A DNA stretch of 64,000 nt from Anaerolineales bacterium. Lineage in GTDB: Bacteria; Chloroflexota; Anaerolineae; Anaerolineales; UBA4823. The stretch covers positions 62,001-126,000 of the forward strand of contig JAGVAD010000024.1 in assembly GCA_020060465.1 (NCBI GenBank), read 5' to 3'. The notes below the pieces were generated by a model, which did not search any database, was not told the DNA's origin, and worked only from the letters and a program-made list of their open reading frames with translations. Below are positions 46,060 through 55,606 of the stretch, in pieces; position 1 is the stretch's first letter, and each line of letters starts with the position of its first letter. The position numbers were made by a program, and so were the translations under genes.

Positions 46060-48194
46060 GCGTCTAAACGAACGCCGCGTAAAAATTGGGCATTGATAGC
46101 TACAACAATTGTGCTGAGCGACATGAATAATGCGCCTACCGCGGGGGAAAGCAGGATGCCGAACGGCGCCAGTAAACCTGCGGCTAAGGGCAAAGCGATC
46201 ACATTGTAACCGGTCGCCCAGACCAGGTTCTGGATCATTTTACGGTAACTGGCTCGACTCAGGGAAAAGATTTTCACCACATCCAATGGGTTGCTCTTGA
46301 CCAGGATGATGCCGGCAGATTCGATCGCCACATCTGTACCGCTGCCGATAGCAATGCCTACGTCTGCGCGAATCAAAGCCGGAGCGTCGTTGACTCCATC
46401 GCCCACCATCGCCACCCGCATACCTTGTTGTTGAAGTTCGACTACCTTCTGGTCTTTATGCTCTGGCAGCACCTCCGCAAAGTATTGGTCAATCGCTAAT
46501 TCGTCTGCCACTGCTTTGGCTACCGCCCAACTGTCGCCGGTAAGCATCACCACTCGCATTCCCATTTGATGTAATTCCTGGATTGCCCGTTTGCTCTCTG
46601 GACGGATGACATCCGCCAAAGCAAACGCAGCGACCATGCGCTCGCCAACGATCAGATTTACCAGGCTATGGCCTTTTTGATTGGCCTGGGCTTCAAATTC
46701 AGCCAATTCTTCAATTGGAGAAATCCCCAAAGTTTCGCGTAAACGGGGGCCGCCCACATATACAGTATCACCTTCGTAGTTAGCCCGAACGCCGCGGCCT
46801 TTTAGGGCTTCGAAGTTTTCGACCTTTGGCAAAGGTAAGCCGCGTTCTTCCGCCGCCCGGCGAATGCCGCGAGCAATGGTATGCTCTGAATCGCCTTCGA
46901 TAGCTGCTGCCAGAGCCAGCGCCTGATCTTCGTTCCAACCTGGCGCGGTTTGCATCGCCACCACGCCGAACTCACCTCTGGTCAATGTGCCGGTCTTATC
47001 AAAGACCACCGTATCTATCAGCCTGGCTTGTTCCAGCGCCAGGCGATTGCGCACCAGAATACCATTCCTGGCGCCAATCGAAGTAGTGATGGCAACTACC
47101 AATGGAATAGCCAGCCCCAGAGCGTGAGGACAGGCGATGACCAACACCGTTGCTACTCGCGCAACGACTTCGACGCTGAACCCCACTGCAATGATCCAGA
47201 CGGCTGCTGTTAAACCAGCAACCGCCAGGGCAATGTAAAACAGCCATCCAGCAGCTTTGTCGGCCAATATCTGTGTACTGGACTTGCTCTGCTGCGCCTG
47301 TTCTACCAGGCGCATAATCCCAGCCAGAGCGGTATGATCGCCCACCGCGGTTACGCGCAGGCGCAGGCTGCCGCTGCCGTTGATCGTTCCGGCAATCACC
47401 GTGCTGCCGGGCGATTTCTTTACTGGCAGCGACTCGCCGGTGATCATTGCTTCATTAACATCTGATTCGCCCTCTTCAACCAACCCATCCGCGGGGATGC
47501 TGCCACCCGGGCGCACCAGCACGCGATCATCCACGCGCAACCAGCCGATGGGAACATCTTCTGTGCCGCCCCCCTCCAGGATACGTTCGGCAGTATCCGG
47601 CAGCAATTTTGCCAGCTCGTTGAGGGCGCCGGACGCCTGACGCACGCTGCGCATCTCTAACCAGTGCCCCAGCAGCATGATGTCAATCAAAGTAACCAAT
47701 TCCCAAAAGAAAGAATCGGTTGTTGAAATAAATAAAGCTGCCAGGCTGTAAACCAGAGCCACGCTGATCGCCAATGAGATCAAGGTCATCATCCCTGGCT
47801 GGCGATTGCGCAACTCGGGCGCCGCCATTTGCAAAAATGGAACGCCGCCGTAGGCGAATACCAGGATCGAGAACAGCGGTGCGATCCACTCGCTGCCCGA
47901 AAATGCCGGCATGCTAAATCCGAACCACCTTTGGATCATCTCGCTATACAATAAGACGGGAATAGAAAGGAGCGCGCAGACCCAGAAGCGACGTTGAAAC
48001 ATCTGCTCGTGACCGGTATGATCTACGTGCGCCGGATGCGCCGTCTGCTTCACTGAACCGGTTGGTTTAATCTCGTGATGTGTGGGAGGCGCCTGATGAT
48101 GGGTTGGGACAGTATGCATCTCATGCCCTGCGTGCGGATCAGCGGGCGGCGGTTGATGTTGTGCGTGGGATTGATGGTCGGCGTGGTCGTTCAT
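46056..48194 (-). CDS. CopB-type (CPH) heavy-metal P1B ATPase with His-rich N-terminus
   Basis: [61 protein letters not shown]-terminal [24 protein letters not shown]. Confidence 0.93.
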   Translation of the reverse strand: MNDHADHQSHAQHQPPPADPHAGHEMHTVPTHHQAPPTHHEIKPTGSVKQTAHPAHVDHTGHEQMFQRRFWVCALLSIPVLLYSEMIQRWFGFSMPAFSGSEWIAPLFSILVFAYGGVPFLQMAAPELRNRQPGMMTLISLAISVALVYSLAALFISTTDSFFWELVTLIDIMLLGHWLEMRSVRQASGALNELAKLLPDTAERILEGGGTEDVPIGWLRVDDRVLVRPGGSIPADGLVEEGESDVNEAMITGESLPVKKSPGSTVIAGTINGSGSLRLRVTAVGDHTALAGIMRLVEQAQQSKSSTQILADKAAGWLFYIALAVAGLTAAVWIIAVGFSVEVVARVATVLVIACPHALGLAIPLVVAITTSIGARNGILVRNRLALEQARLIDTVVFDKTGTLTRGEFGVVAMQTAPGWNEDQALALAAAIEGDSEHTIARGIRRAAEERGLPLPKVENFEALKGRGVRANYEGDTVYVGGPRLRETLGISPIEELAEFEAQANQKGHSLVNLIVGERMVAAFALADVIRPESKRAIQELHQMGMRVVMLTGDSWAVAKAVADELAIDQYFAEVLPEHKDQKVVELQQQGMRVAMVGDGVNDAPALIRADVGIAIGSGTDVAIESAGIILVKSNPLDVVKIFSLSRASYRKMIQNLVWATGYNVIALPLAAGLLAPFGILLSPAVGALFMSLSTIVVAINAQFLRGVRLDA

Positions 48195-48251
48195 TTGTCT
48201 CTTCTCTGGGTTGCAACATAAGGATAATATCGTTCCATTTCACGTTGTGAC

Positions 48252-48336
48252 TTTGGTTATGAACGTCCCGCAGGTTTCTGTTCACACGGGCCTGTTTAGG
48301 GGGGAAACTGCGGGATGTTTTGCATCATCAATGTCC
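48252..48336 (+). repeat. Dispersed intergenic palindrome, family A copy 2
   Basis: TTTGGTTATGAACGTCCCGCAGGTTTCTG...GAAACTGCGGGATGTTTTGCATCATCAATGTC; matches 27841-27910. Confidence 0.7.
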
Positions 48337-48526
48337 AATTTGCCATATTGATTATGCCACACAGATGAGGAGCGGCAAGCGCCAAATGGCGCAGTCTGGT
48401 TACAACCCACCATTGATTCCCAATGGATGGCGCTTGACGAACGCAGATGAATAAACTTTAATGTATGGTGGTAACTATCCTGCGGCAAACAGTCATAGAA
48501 TATAATCAAAACGGATCGGATTTGAC

Positions 48527-50476
48527 ATGGTGAAAATCAGCAGCCTCAAAGGGCAGATTCGCCTGTTGCTTATTGCGTTTGCCGCGTTGGTTACTATCTC
48601 TGTGGTCATCACCTATTGGGGATTAGAAGCGCAGAAAACCGACGCCATGGTGATCAATCTGGCCGGGCGCCAGCGGATGTTGCTTCAGCAAATGACCCGC
48701 CTGGCGCTGGAAGTTCAACACCAGCCTGAGGCGGATAAAAAACTGGCTCTGCGGGAAAGCATGATTGCCTTTGAGCAAACCCTGACCGCGCTGATAGACG
48801 GGGGGCCAGCTCCATACTACTCTGGCCTGTCGGCGGAGCTGCCGGCTGCTAAAAACACAACCATTATCGAAAGATTGCAGCGCGTTGCTCAAAGTTGGCC
48901 TGCTTTTCGCTTCAGCCTGGATCAGGTTTTGGACTATGCGCCTGAGACGCCTGAGTTCCAGGTCGCTCTGCAAAACGTGGAAACCCAGTCGCCTCAACTG
49001 ATCCAGCAGATGGACGAAGCAGTGCGTCAGATCTCCCAGGTCTCCCGCCAGAACTTGAACCGCTTGAAATGGGCGCAGGCGGCGTTTCTGGCGGCTGCGT
49101 TGGGATTGTTAGGCTTGGGTCGTTGGCTTACGCAGCGTTCGCTGATTGCGCCGTTGCAAGAAGTGGGAGAAGCTGCCCGCAGGATTGGGCAGGGTGATCT
49201 GGCCAGCCCGGTAGAGACGCAGGAGCCAGAGGAAGTTCGCCTTTTAAGTGAAACCCTGGAGAACATGCGCCTTCAGTTGCGCGCCTCACGCGAGGCGTTG
49301 CTCTCGATGAATGAGCGCCTGGAAGAGAATGTGGCGCAGCGTACGCGCGAGCTGGAAGCGCTTTACACCGTCAGCCGCGAGATCTCCTCCCGTTTGGATA
49401 TCCAGCATGTGCTGCGTTCCGTCGCCGATAAGGCGCGCCAGCTACTTGGCGGCGAAGCAGCCTACCTGTGCCTGTTAGACCAAAAAGGGCGTTACCTGCA
49501 CTTACAGGCCACCAGCGGACCGCCGAACGCGGTGGTGGAGATCTTTTCAACCACACAGGCTCCATTTGTTGGACAGGTGCTTTCCAGCCCTCAGGCGGTG
49601 ATGTGCAATGTGGCCGGCTGTCACGGCTATTGCGAGATCATGTCCACTCCCTATCGCGCCAGTCACCTGGCTGCGCCGCTGCGCGTGGGCGAGCGGGTGA
49701 TCGGCGCGTTGTGCGTGGGCAGCACCCAAACGAATGCCTTCTCCGAGGACGCCATGGATTTGCTGACCCGTCTGGCGAGCGCTGCCGCCATTGCTTTAGA
49801 GAATGCGCGATTGTACGAGCAGGCGGAACGCACCGCCACTTTAGAAGAGCGACAACGCCTGGCGGCGGAAATGCACGACGGCCTGGCCCAAACGCTGAGC
49901 TACTTACAATTGACCATTGATCTGGCGCGCGAGCAGGTGGAAAAAGGTCGCCCCACCCAGGCAATGGAAACGCTGGCCCGCGGCCAACGCGCCATAGATC
50001 AGGCAGCGTTGGAGATTCGCCGCGCCATCGCCAACCTTCAGCAGGAACTACCGTTGCGCTACACCCTTCAGGAACAACTGGCTGAACTCGTCGCCGAATT
50101 TCCTGACGATGGAGCGCCGATCGAATGCAAACCTGAGGTGAAAGAACCCGTCGTGTTGCCACGCGATCAGGCAGAACAGGCGCTGCGGGTGGCGCGGGAG
50201 GCGCTGCTTAACGCCCGTCGCCACAGTCAGGCCAGCCGCATCCTGCTTACTTTAAGCCAGGAAGAAGGCTGCTTGAAACTGAGCGTGGAAGACGATGGTT
50301 CAGGATTTGATTTGGATAGCCTGCCATGCGATGACGGCCGCCCGCATTTCGGCGTCAACATCATGTACGCGCGCGCAGCCAGACTGGGCGGCGACCTGCA
50401 AATACAATCAGCGCCTGGCGCAGGAACGCGGGTGGTTTTGAAATGGCCGACGCAGTTTTCAGGAGAGCTGGCATGA
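48527..50476 (+). CDS. NarX-like sensor histidine kinase (PilJ/NarX sensor, HAMP, GAF, HisKA_3, HATPase_c)
   Basis: VINLAGRQRMLLQQMTRLALEV; LEERQRLAAEMHDGLAQTLSYLQL; DDGSGFD...FGVNIMYARAARLGGDLQIQSAPGAGTRV. Confidence 0.9.
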   Translation: MVKISSLKGQIRLLLIAFAALVTISVVITYWGLEAQKTDAMVINLAGRQRMLLQQMTRLALEVQHQPEADKKLALRESMIAFEQTLTALIDGGPAPYYSGLSAELPAAKNTTIIERLQRVAQSWPAFRFSLDQVLDYAPETPEFQVALQNVETQSPQLIQQMDEAVRQISQVSRQNLNRLKWAQAAFLAAALGLLGLGRWLTQRSLIAPLQEVGEAARRIGQGDLASPVETQEPEEVRLLSETLENMRLQLRASREALLSMNERLEENVAQRTRELEALYTVSREISSRLDIQHVLRSVADKARQLLGGEAAYLCLLDQKGRYLHLQATSGPPNAVVEIFSTTQAPFVGQVLSSPQAVMCNVAGCHGYCEIMSTPYRASHLAAPLRVGERVIGALCVGSTQTNAFSEDAMDLLTRLASAAAIALENARLYEQAERTATLEERQRLAAEMHDGLAQTLSYLQLTIDLAREQVEKGRPTQAMETLARGQRAIDQAALEIRRAIANLQQELPLRYTLQEQLAELVAEFPDDGAPIECKPEVKEPVVLPRDQAEQALRVAREALLNARRHSQASRILLTLSQEEGCLKLSVEDDGSGFDLDSLPCDDGRPHFGVNIMYARAARLGGDLQIQSAPGAGTRVVLKWPTQFSGELA

Positions 50477-51132
50477 ATAAAGTACGCGTCCTGCTCGCCG
50501 ACGATCATGTGCTTTTTCGCGAGGGGTTGTCGGGCATTATTGCTTCCCAGGCGGATATGCAGGTGGTGGGCGAAGCCAGCGATGGCCTGGAAGCGGTGAT
50601 CAAAGCTCGCGAACTACAACCCGATCTGATCTTGATGGATATTCAAATGCCGGGCTGCGATGGGCTGGAAGCCACACGCCGCATCAAGCAAGAGCAGCCT
50701 GCAACCACCATTGTCGTTCTCACCGTGCGCGACGACGAAGAGAAATTGTTCGAGGCAATCAAAAGCGGCGCGCAAGGCTATCTTCTCAAAAGCGCCCGCT
50801 CGAAAGAGGTGTTGGAAATGTTGCGCGGGGCGCTGCGCGGCGAAGCGGCCATCCCGCCGCACCTCGCCGGGCGCATGTTGGAGGAATTCCGCCGCCTCAG
50901 TCGTCAGGCGACAGCGAGTGATGAGGAAGAAGACGAAATCCCAACGCTGACGATGCGTGAACAAGAAGTGCTGGGATTGGTGGCGCAGGGCATGGCCGAT
51001 AAAGACATTGCCGCCGCGCTCTCGCTCAGCTTGCATACGGTAAAATCCCACTTGCGCAACATCCTGGCGAAATTGCATGTCTCCAGCCGTCACGAAGCCG
51101 CCCGTTTTGCCAGACGCCGCGGCTTGATCTAG
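50473..51132 (+). CDS. NarL/LuxR-family response regulator
   Basis: VRVLLADDHVLFREGLSGII...LILMDIQMPGCDGLEATRRI; LTMREQEVLGLVAQGMADKDIAAALSLSLHTVKSHLRNILAKL; ATGA overlap with the kinase. Confidence 0.93.
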   Translation: MNKVRVLLADDHVLFREGLSGIIASQADMQVVGEASDGLEAVIKARELQPDLILMDIQMPGCDGLEATRRIKQEQPATTIVVLTVRDDEEKLFEAIKSGAQGYLLKSARSKEVLEMLRGALRGEAAIPPHLAGRMLEEFRRLSRQATASDEEEDEIPTLTMREQEVLGLVAQGMADKDIAAALSLSLHTVKSHLRNILAKLHVSSRHEAARFARRRGLI

Positions 51133-51237
51133 CGGCGACCGTAAGTCGCCGCCTGGAAATGTGCAAGGTCGGCGAAGCCGACTCCCAGCCCGCTTTAGCG
51201 GTCTTTGTAACCTCAGGCGGGAGTTTCGAACCCCCTG
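51132..51237 (+). repeat. Dispersed palindromic intergenic repeat, family B copy 2 (includes hairpin GCGGCGAC-CGTAA-GTCGCCGC that may terminate the two-component operon)
   Basis: Core 51186-51231 AGCCCGCTTTAGCGGTCTTTGTAACCTCAGGCGGGAGTTTCGAACC. Confidence 0.65.
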
Positions 51238-51297
51238 GTCTGCAGCAACCAACACCTATTTCTTGTATCCAGTGCGAAGAACTAAGTCTTACGGTTA

Positions 51298-51325
51298 AAG
51301 AGCGATGATAAAATCGCTCTTTTTT
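51298..51325 (+). terminator. Rho-independent terminator-like hairpin
   Basis: AAGAGCGAT-GATAAA-ATCGCTCTT-TTTT. Confidence 0.75.
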
Positions 51326-51403
51326 CGTTCTTCAAGAAGGGCTTCGAACGATTTTATTCTTCGATGGGCTTTGGTAACCTTTGGGCTGATGAAAGGCAGC
51401 CCC

Positions 51404-53464
51404 ATGACTGAGGAAACCTACGCCGTCAAAATCCCCGATGCAGAGTATTACCGCCAGATGGTCAAATGCCAGGCGGCCTGTCCGGTTTACACGGATGCCC
51501 GCGGTTATGTCACTGCCGTTGCGCGCGGCGACTTGGAATTGGGATATGAAATTGCCCATGACCCGAATCCGCTTTCCACCATTTGCGGGCGTATTTGCGG
51601 CGCGCCCTGCGAAGCGGCCTGTCGGCGACAAGTGATTGGGCCGGACTACGAATCGGTAGCCATCCGCCCTCTCAAGCGTGTATTGACCGAGCGCTTTGGC
51701 CCAGAAGCGCAACAACGGCTGCCCGGCGCGCAAGCTATGGAGACGGTTGGCTCTCCACTCGTTCCTCTTAAAGGTGTAATCGTCAACGGCGCTGTCGCCC
51801 CACGCAATCCCTATCTGCCGGGGCAAGGCGCGCCGTTGCCTTTCTCCACCGCGCGTTGGTCACGCCAGACGCTGCGCGACCTGGCCTCGATTCCTTACCG
51901 CAAACGCGGCAAAATCGCTGTGATCGGCGCCGGCCCTTCCAGCCTGACGGTGGCTCATGATCTGGCTCTGCTTGGGCATCAGGTGGTGATCTACGAAGCC
52001 GGCCCAAAGACAGGCGGCATGATGCGTTACGGCGTGCCGGTTTACCGCATTGACCAACAGGCGATGGATCTGGAGATCGAGTCAATCCTCAACCTGGGTG
52101 TGGAGATTCGTTTTAACACGCGCATTGGCCAGGAAATTACTTTAGCAGACTTACGCCGCAGCCACGATGCAGTGTTCCTGGGCATTGGTCTGATGGAAGG
52201 CCGTGGGCTGAACATCGAGGGCGCCGACCTGGATGGGGTCATCAGCGCGGTGGATCTGCTGCTCAACTACAACCTGGGCTATCAGGTGCATTTAGGGAAA
52301 AGGGTGATCGTGGTCGGCGGCGGCGACGTCGCCATGGACGCTGCTCGCACCGCCCTGCGCCTGGGGCAAATCACCGCTGACCAGGAGCGCGCCATGCAGC
52401 AAATCGAAAGCCGCAGCGAGGAAGAATCCGAAGCCGTGCGCACGGCACTGGATGTCGCCCGCACCGCCTTGCGTTTGGGCGTGGCGGACGTGCGCATCAT
52501 CGCCCTCGAATCGTGGGATGAACTTCCGGCTTCGCGTATCGAGCTGGAAGAAGCTCTGGAAGAAGGCATTGAATTGCTGCCGCGCCTGGGGCCGAACCGC
52601 ATTTTAGGCAAAGACGGCAGGGTGACCGGCCTGGAGGTGATTGAAGTCGCCTCGGTGTTCGATGAGGCAGGCCGTTTCAATCCGAAATTCAAACTGGGCA
52701 CTGCCCGCGTCATGCCGTGCGACAGTGTGGTGCTGGCCATCGGTCAACGCGCCAATCTGGAGGCTCTGGGCGGCGCGCCGGACGTGACAATCACACCGCG
52801 CGGCCTGGTGCAGGTGGATCCGCTCACCCTGCAAACCACCGCCCCAGATGTGTTTGCCGGCGGCGATGTGGCGTTCGGTCCGCGCCTGATTGTCAGCGCC
52901 GTGCGAGACGGTCACATTGCAGCGCTGGGCATCGAGCAATTTATTCAGGGGAAGCGCTTGAAGACTGAAACCCAGTTCGAATGGACCGACCTGACCCAAC
53001 GCCATACCATGTTTCCGGGTTGGACAAAATTGCCGCGTCAGAAAGTACCCGGTTTGCCGGTGGATCGTCGCACAGGGATTTCGGTCATCGAATTGGGCTA
53101 TAACCTGGAACAAGCCGCCGATCAGGGCAGCCGTTGTCTGGAGTGCAGCGTCAATACGGTTTTCGATGGCAGCAAGTGCATTCTATGCAATGGATGCGTG
53201 GACGTCTGTCCCTGGGATTGCCTGAAAATCGTGCGCCTGGATCAGATCAGCGGCGACGCCAACCTGGAACGGGTGATCGAAAACCAGTTGGGGGCGCCAG
53301 CGTCTTTCTGGAGCGGGGAAACTGTCCCCTCCGTTGCGGTCATGCTCAAGGATGATGAAACCTGCACGCGCTGCGCATTATGTGCCCGCCGCTGCCCTAC
53401 TGGAGCAATCACTATGGAGGCTTTCCGCTTCCGCGAAACTTTGGCGTATGCAGATCAAGGCTAA
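51404..53464 (+). CDS. GltD-like FAD/NAD(P) oxidoreductase with N-terminal FeS-binding region and C-terminal 2x 4Fe-4S ferredoxin domain
   Basis: KCQAACPVYTDARGYVTAVARGD...ICGAPCEAACRR; KIAVIGAGPSSLTVAHDLALLGHQVVIYEAGPKTGGMMRYGVP; VIVVGGGDVAMDAART; CILCNGCVDVCPWDCLKIV; CTRCALCARRCPTGAI. Confidence 0.9.
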   Translation: MTEETYAVKIPDAEYYRQMVKCQAACPVYTDARGYVTAVARGDLELGYEIAHDPNPLSTICGRICGAPCEAACRRQVIGPDYESVAIRPLKRVLTERFGPEAQQRLPGAQAMETVGSPLVPLKGVIVNGAVAPRNPYLPGQGAPLPFSTARWSRQTLRDLASIPYRKRGKIAVIGAGPSSLTVAHDLALLGHQVVIYEAGPKTGGMMRYGVPVYRIDQQAMDLEIESILNLGVEIRFNTRIGQEITLADLRRSHDAVFLGIGLMEGRGLNIEGADLDGVISAVDLLLNYNLGYQVHLGKRVIVVGGGDVAMDAARTALRLGQITADQERAMQQIESRSEEESEAVRTALDVARTALRLGVADVRIIALESWDELPASRIELEEALEEGIELLPRLGPNRILGKDGRVTGLEVIEVASVFDEAGRFNPKFKLGTARVMPCDSVVLAIGQRANLEALGGAPDVTITPRGLVQVDPLTLQTTAPDVFAGGDVAFGPRLIVSAVRDGHIAALGIEQFIQGKRLKTETQFEWTDLTQRHTMFPGWTKLPRQKVPGLPVDRRTGISVIELGYNLEQAADQGSRCLECSVNTVFDGSKCILCNGCVDVCPWDCLKIVRLDQISGDANLERVIENQLGAPASFWSGETVPSVAVMLKDDETCTRCALCARRCPTGAITMEAFRFRETLAYADQG

Positions 53465-53500
53465 CCCTTGATCTCGCTTTGCTCATCATAAGGAGATTGT

Positions 53501-54226
53501 ATGTCAAACCTGGTTCAAACCATCACTCAATCCAGAATATGGCGCTCGTTTTTCCGTCACGGCTGGCCAGATAACCCGCTGGATCGTTCGCTGGTGATGA
53601 CCAGCAACATCTTCTTTCACCTGCATCCGGTGAAGGTCAACCGAAAAAGCCTGCGCGCTTCCTACACTTTGGGCCTGGGTGTGATGGCCGTGATCTTATT
53701 TTTGGAGCTGACGCTCACCGGCATGTTGTTGATGTTTTATTACGCCCCGACGGTTGAGCGCGCCTATACCTACATCGTTGCGCTGCAAACGCAGACACCC
53801 TACGGGCAGTTGCTGCGCAACCTGCACCGCTGGGGGGCGCATTTGATGGTGTTGGTGGTAGTGCTGCACATGGCGCGGGTTTTCTACACTGGCGCTTATA
53901 AGCCGCCGAGGGAATTCAACTGGGTGCTAGGCGTCGGCCTGCTTCTGCTCACACTGGGCGCCAGCTTCACCGGTTATCTGCTCCCCTGGGATCAGCTTTC
54001 GTTTTGGGCGATCACCGTGGGTACCAGTGTGGCGGGGTATGCGCCTGTGTTAGGTTCAACTGCTAAAGCCTATTTGTTGGGCGGCCCCGAGGTAGGACAG
54101 GAAGCGCTGACCCGCTTCTACGCTCTGCATGTGATGCTCATTCCGCTGGGCATTGCCCTGATCACATCCATTCATATTTGGCGCGTGCGCAAAGACGGCG
54201 GGCTGGCCGCCAACGACGATCGGTAG
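53501..54226 (+). CDS. Cytochrome b N-terminal domain protein (bc/b6f-type complex)
   Basis: NLHRWGAHLMVLVVVLHMARVFYTGAYKPPREFNWVLGVGLLLLTLGASFTGYLLPWDQLSFWA; RFYALHVMLIPLGIALITSIHIWRVRKDGG. Confidence 0.95.
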   Translation: MSNLVQTITQSRIWRSFFRHGWPDNPLDRSLVMTSNIFFHLHPVKVNRKSLRASYTLGLGVMAVILFLELTLTGMLLMFYYAPTVERAYTYIVALQTQTPYGQLLRNLHRWGAHLMVLVVVLHMARVFYTGAYKPPREFNWVLGVGLLLLTLGASFTGYLLPWDQLSFWAITVGTSVAGYAPVLGSTAKAYLLGGPEVGQEALTRFYALHVMLIPLGIALITSIHIWRVRKDGGLAANDDR

Positions 54227-54244
54227 CAATTTGGAAAACTGGCA

Positions 54245-55012
54245 ATGACAAACATACCCACAAGAACTTCCTTCTCCAAATCTTCTGGCAAGACTTATAC
54301 GCTGGTCGAACTGGTGCACCGCGCCCCTGCCCAAATGGTAGATCACGGGCCGGATAACACCGTCTTCGCCTTTCCGGTGGTGGCGTTATTGGAGCTGTTG
54401 CTGACATTGGGCGTTTCGGCTGTGCTTCTTTTCATGTCCCTGACCATTAACGCACCGCTGGAGGAGATCGCCAACCCCAATCAGACCACCGATCCGGCAA
54501 AAGCGCCCTGGTATTTTATGGGCTTGCAGGAGATGCTGGAACATGGTCACCCAACGTTGATGGCAGTCGTTATTCCAACGATTCTGGTACTTTTCACGCT
54601 GGCGATCCCTTATATAGATAATGACCGCCAGGGTTCTGGGCGCTGGTTTACCTCAGAGCGCGGCAAGCGCATCGCCCGCAACACAGCGATCTATGCATTG
54701 TTGGTCATGCCAGCGTTCATTCTGTTAGACAATAGCTTCCCGCCTCGGGAGTTGTTGCGCGGCATCGTACCGGATTTCGTGGCTCAGACGCTGATCCCTG
54801 GAGCCATCATGACTGCCATTGTGATTGCGCCGTTGTTGGTCTTGCGTCGCTCAAAACCCAACGCACGCGAAGTGGTACTGACGCTATTCACCTTAATGTT
54901 TGTGTCCGCAATCGTTTTTACCCTGACCGGTTTTCTCTTTCGCGGACCAGGGTTCGAACTGTATTGGCCCTGGAACATGCCCGATGGCTATAACCCTTTC
55001 TTAAACCTATAG
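54245..55012 (+). CDS. Cytochrome b C-terminal / subunit IV-like protein
   Basis: NPNQTTDPAKAPWYFMGLQEMLEHGHPTLMAVVIPTILVLFTLAIPYID. Confidence 0.9.
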   Translation: MTNIPTRTSFSKSSGKTYTLVELVHRAPAQMVDHGPDNTVFAFPVVALLELLLTLGVSAVLLFMSLTINAPLEEIANPNQTTDPAKAPWYFMGLQEMLEHGHPTLMAVVIPTILVLFTLAIPYIDNDRQGSGRWFTSERGKRIARNTAIYALLVMPAFILLDNSFPPRELLRGIVPDFVAQTLIPGAIMTAIVIAPLLVLRRSKPNAREVVLTLFTLMFVSAIVFTLTGFLFRGPGFELYWPWNMPDGYNPFLNL

Positions 55013-55070
55013 GCATCGAGCATATCGTTTTCAACGATAGGTCGAACGAACATCTCTGCATGGAGTCTTT

Positions 55071-55595
55071 ATGAACCTGGAAACGACGCATCAAAAATCA
55101 TCCTTGAACGCCAATCGCCGCGACTGGCGGACTTTGATCAGTCGGCGGGAATTTCTCGGCGCAGCCTTCGCCAGCTCGTTGGCGGTGTTGCTTGGGCAAT
55201 CGTTGGTTGCGCTGCTGAACTTTCTTAAACCCGTGAACAAGGGCGGCTTTGGCGGCATGGTGTACGCTGGCAAAGTGGATGAATTCGCTGTCAACAGCGT
55301 GAACCGCATTCTGACCGGGCGCTTTTACATCGCCCGCACCGAGGACGGCCTGCTTGCCCTGTGGCAGCGTTGCACTCACCTGGGCTGCGCTGTGCCGTGG
55401 GTGGAGGAAGAAGGGCAGTTCCACTGTCCCTGCCATGGCTCACTGTTCAACACGGTTGGCGAGGTGATCGGAGGCCCTGCGCCGCGCCCATTGGACATCT
55501 TTCCGATCACCATCAAGAGCGGCGAAGTGTGGGTGGACACCAGCAAACCGATTGAACGCAGCGCGTTCGATCCATCGCAAATTACGGGTGCTTGA
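55071..55595 (+). CDS. Rieske 2Fe-2S protein
   Basis: Tat-like RREFLGAAFASSLAVLLG; CTHLGCAVPWVEEEGQFHCPCHGSLFNTVGEVIGGPAPRPLD. Confidence 0.95.
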   Translation: MNLETTHQKSSLNANRRDWRTLISRREFLGAAFASSLAVLLGQSLVALLNFLKPVNKGGFGGMVYAGKVDEFAVNSVNRILTGRFYIARTEDGLLALWQRCTHLGCAVPWVEEEGQFHCPCHGSLFNTVGEVIGGPAPRPLDIFPITIKSGEVWVDTSKPIERSAFDPSQITGA

Positions 55596-55606
55596 GGTTC
55601 CCAACC

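Noticed and set aside
51221-51250. tRNA T-arm-like GTTTCGAACCCCC
   Set aside because: No acceptor/anticodon arms around it; it is part of the family B repeat.
54950-54980. tRNA-like GGTTCGAACTG
   Set aside because: Lies inside the cytochrome b subunit IV coding sequence with no cloverleaf.
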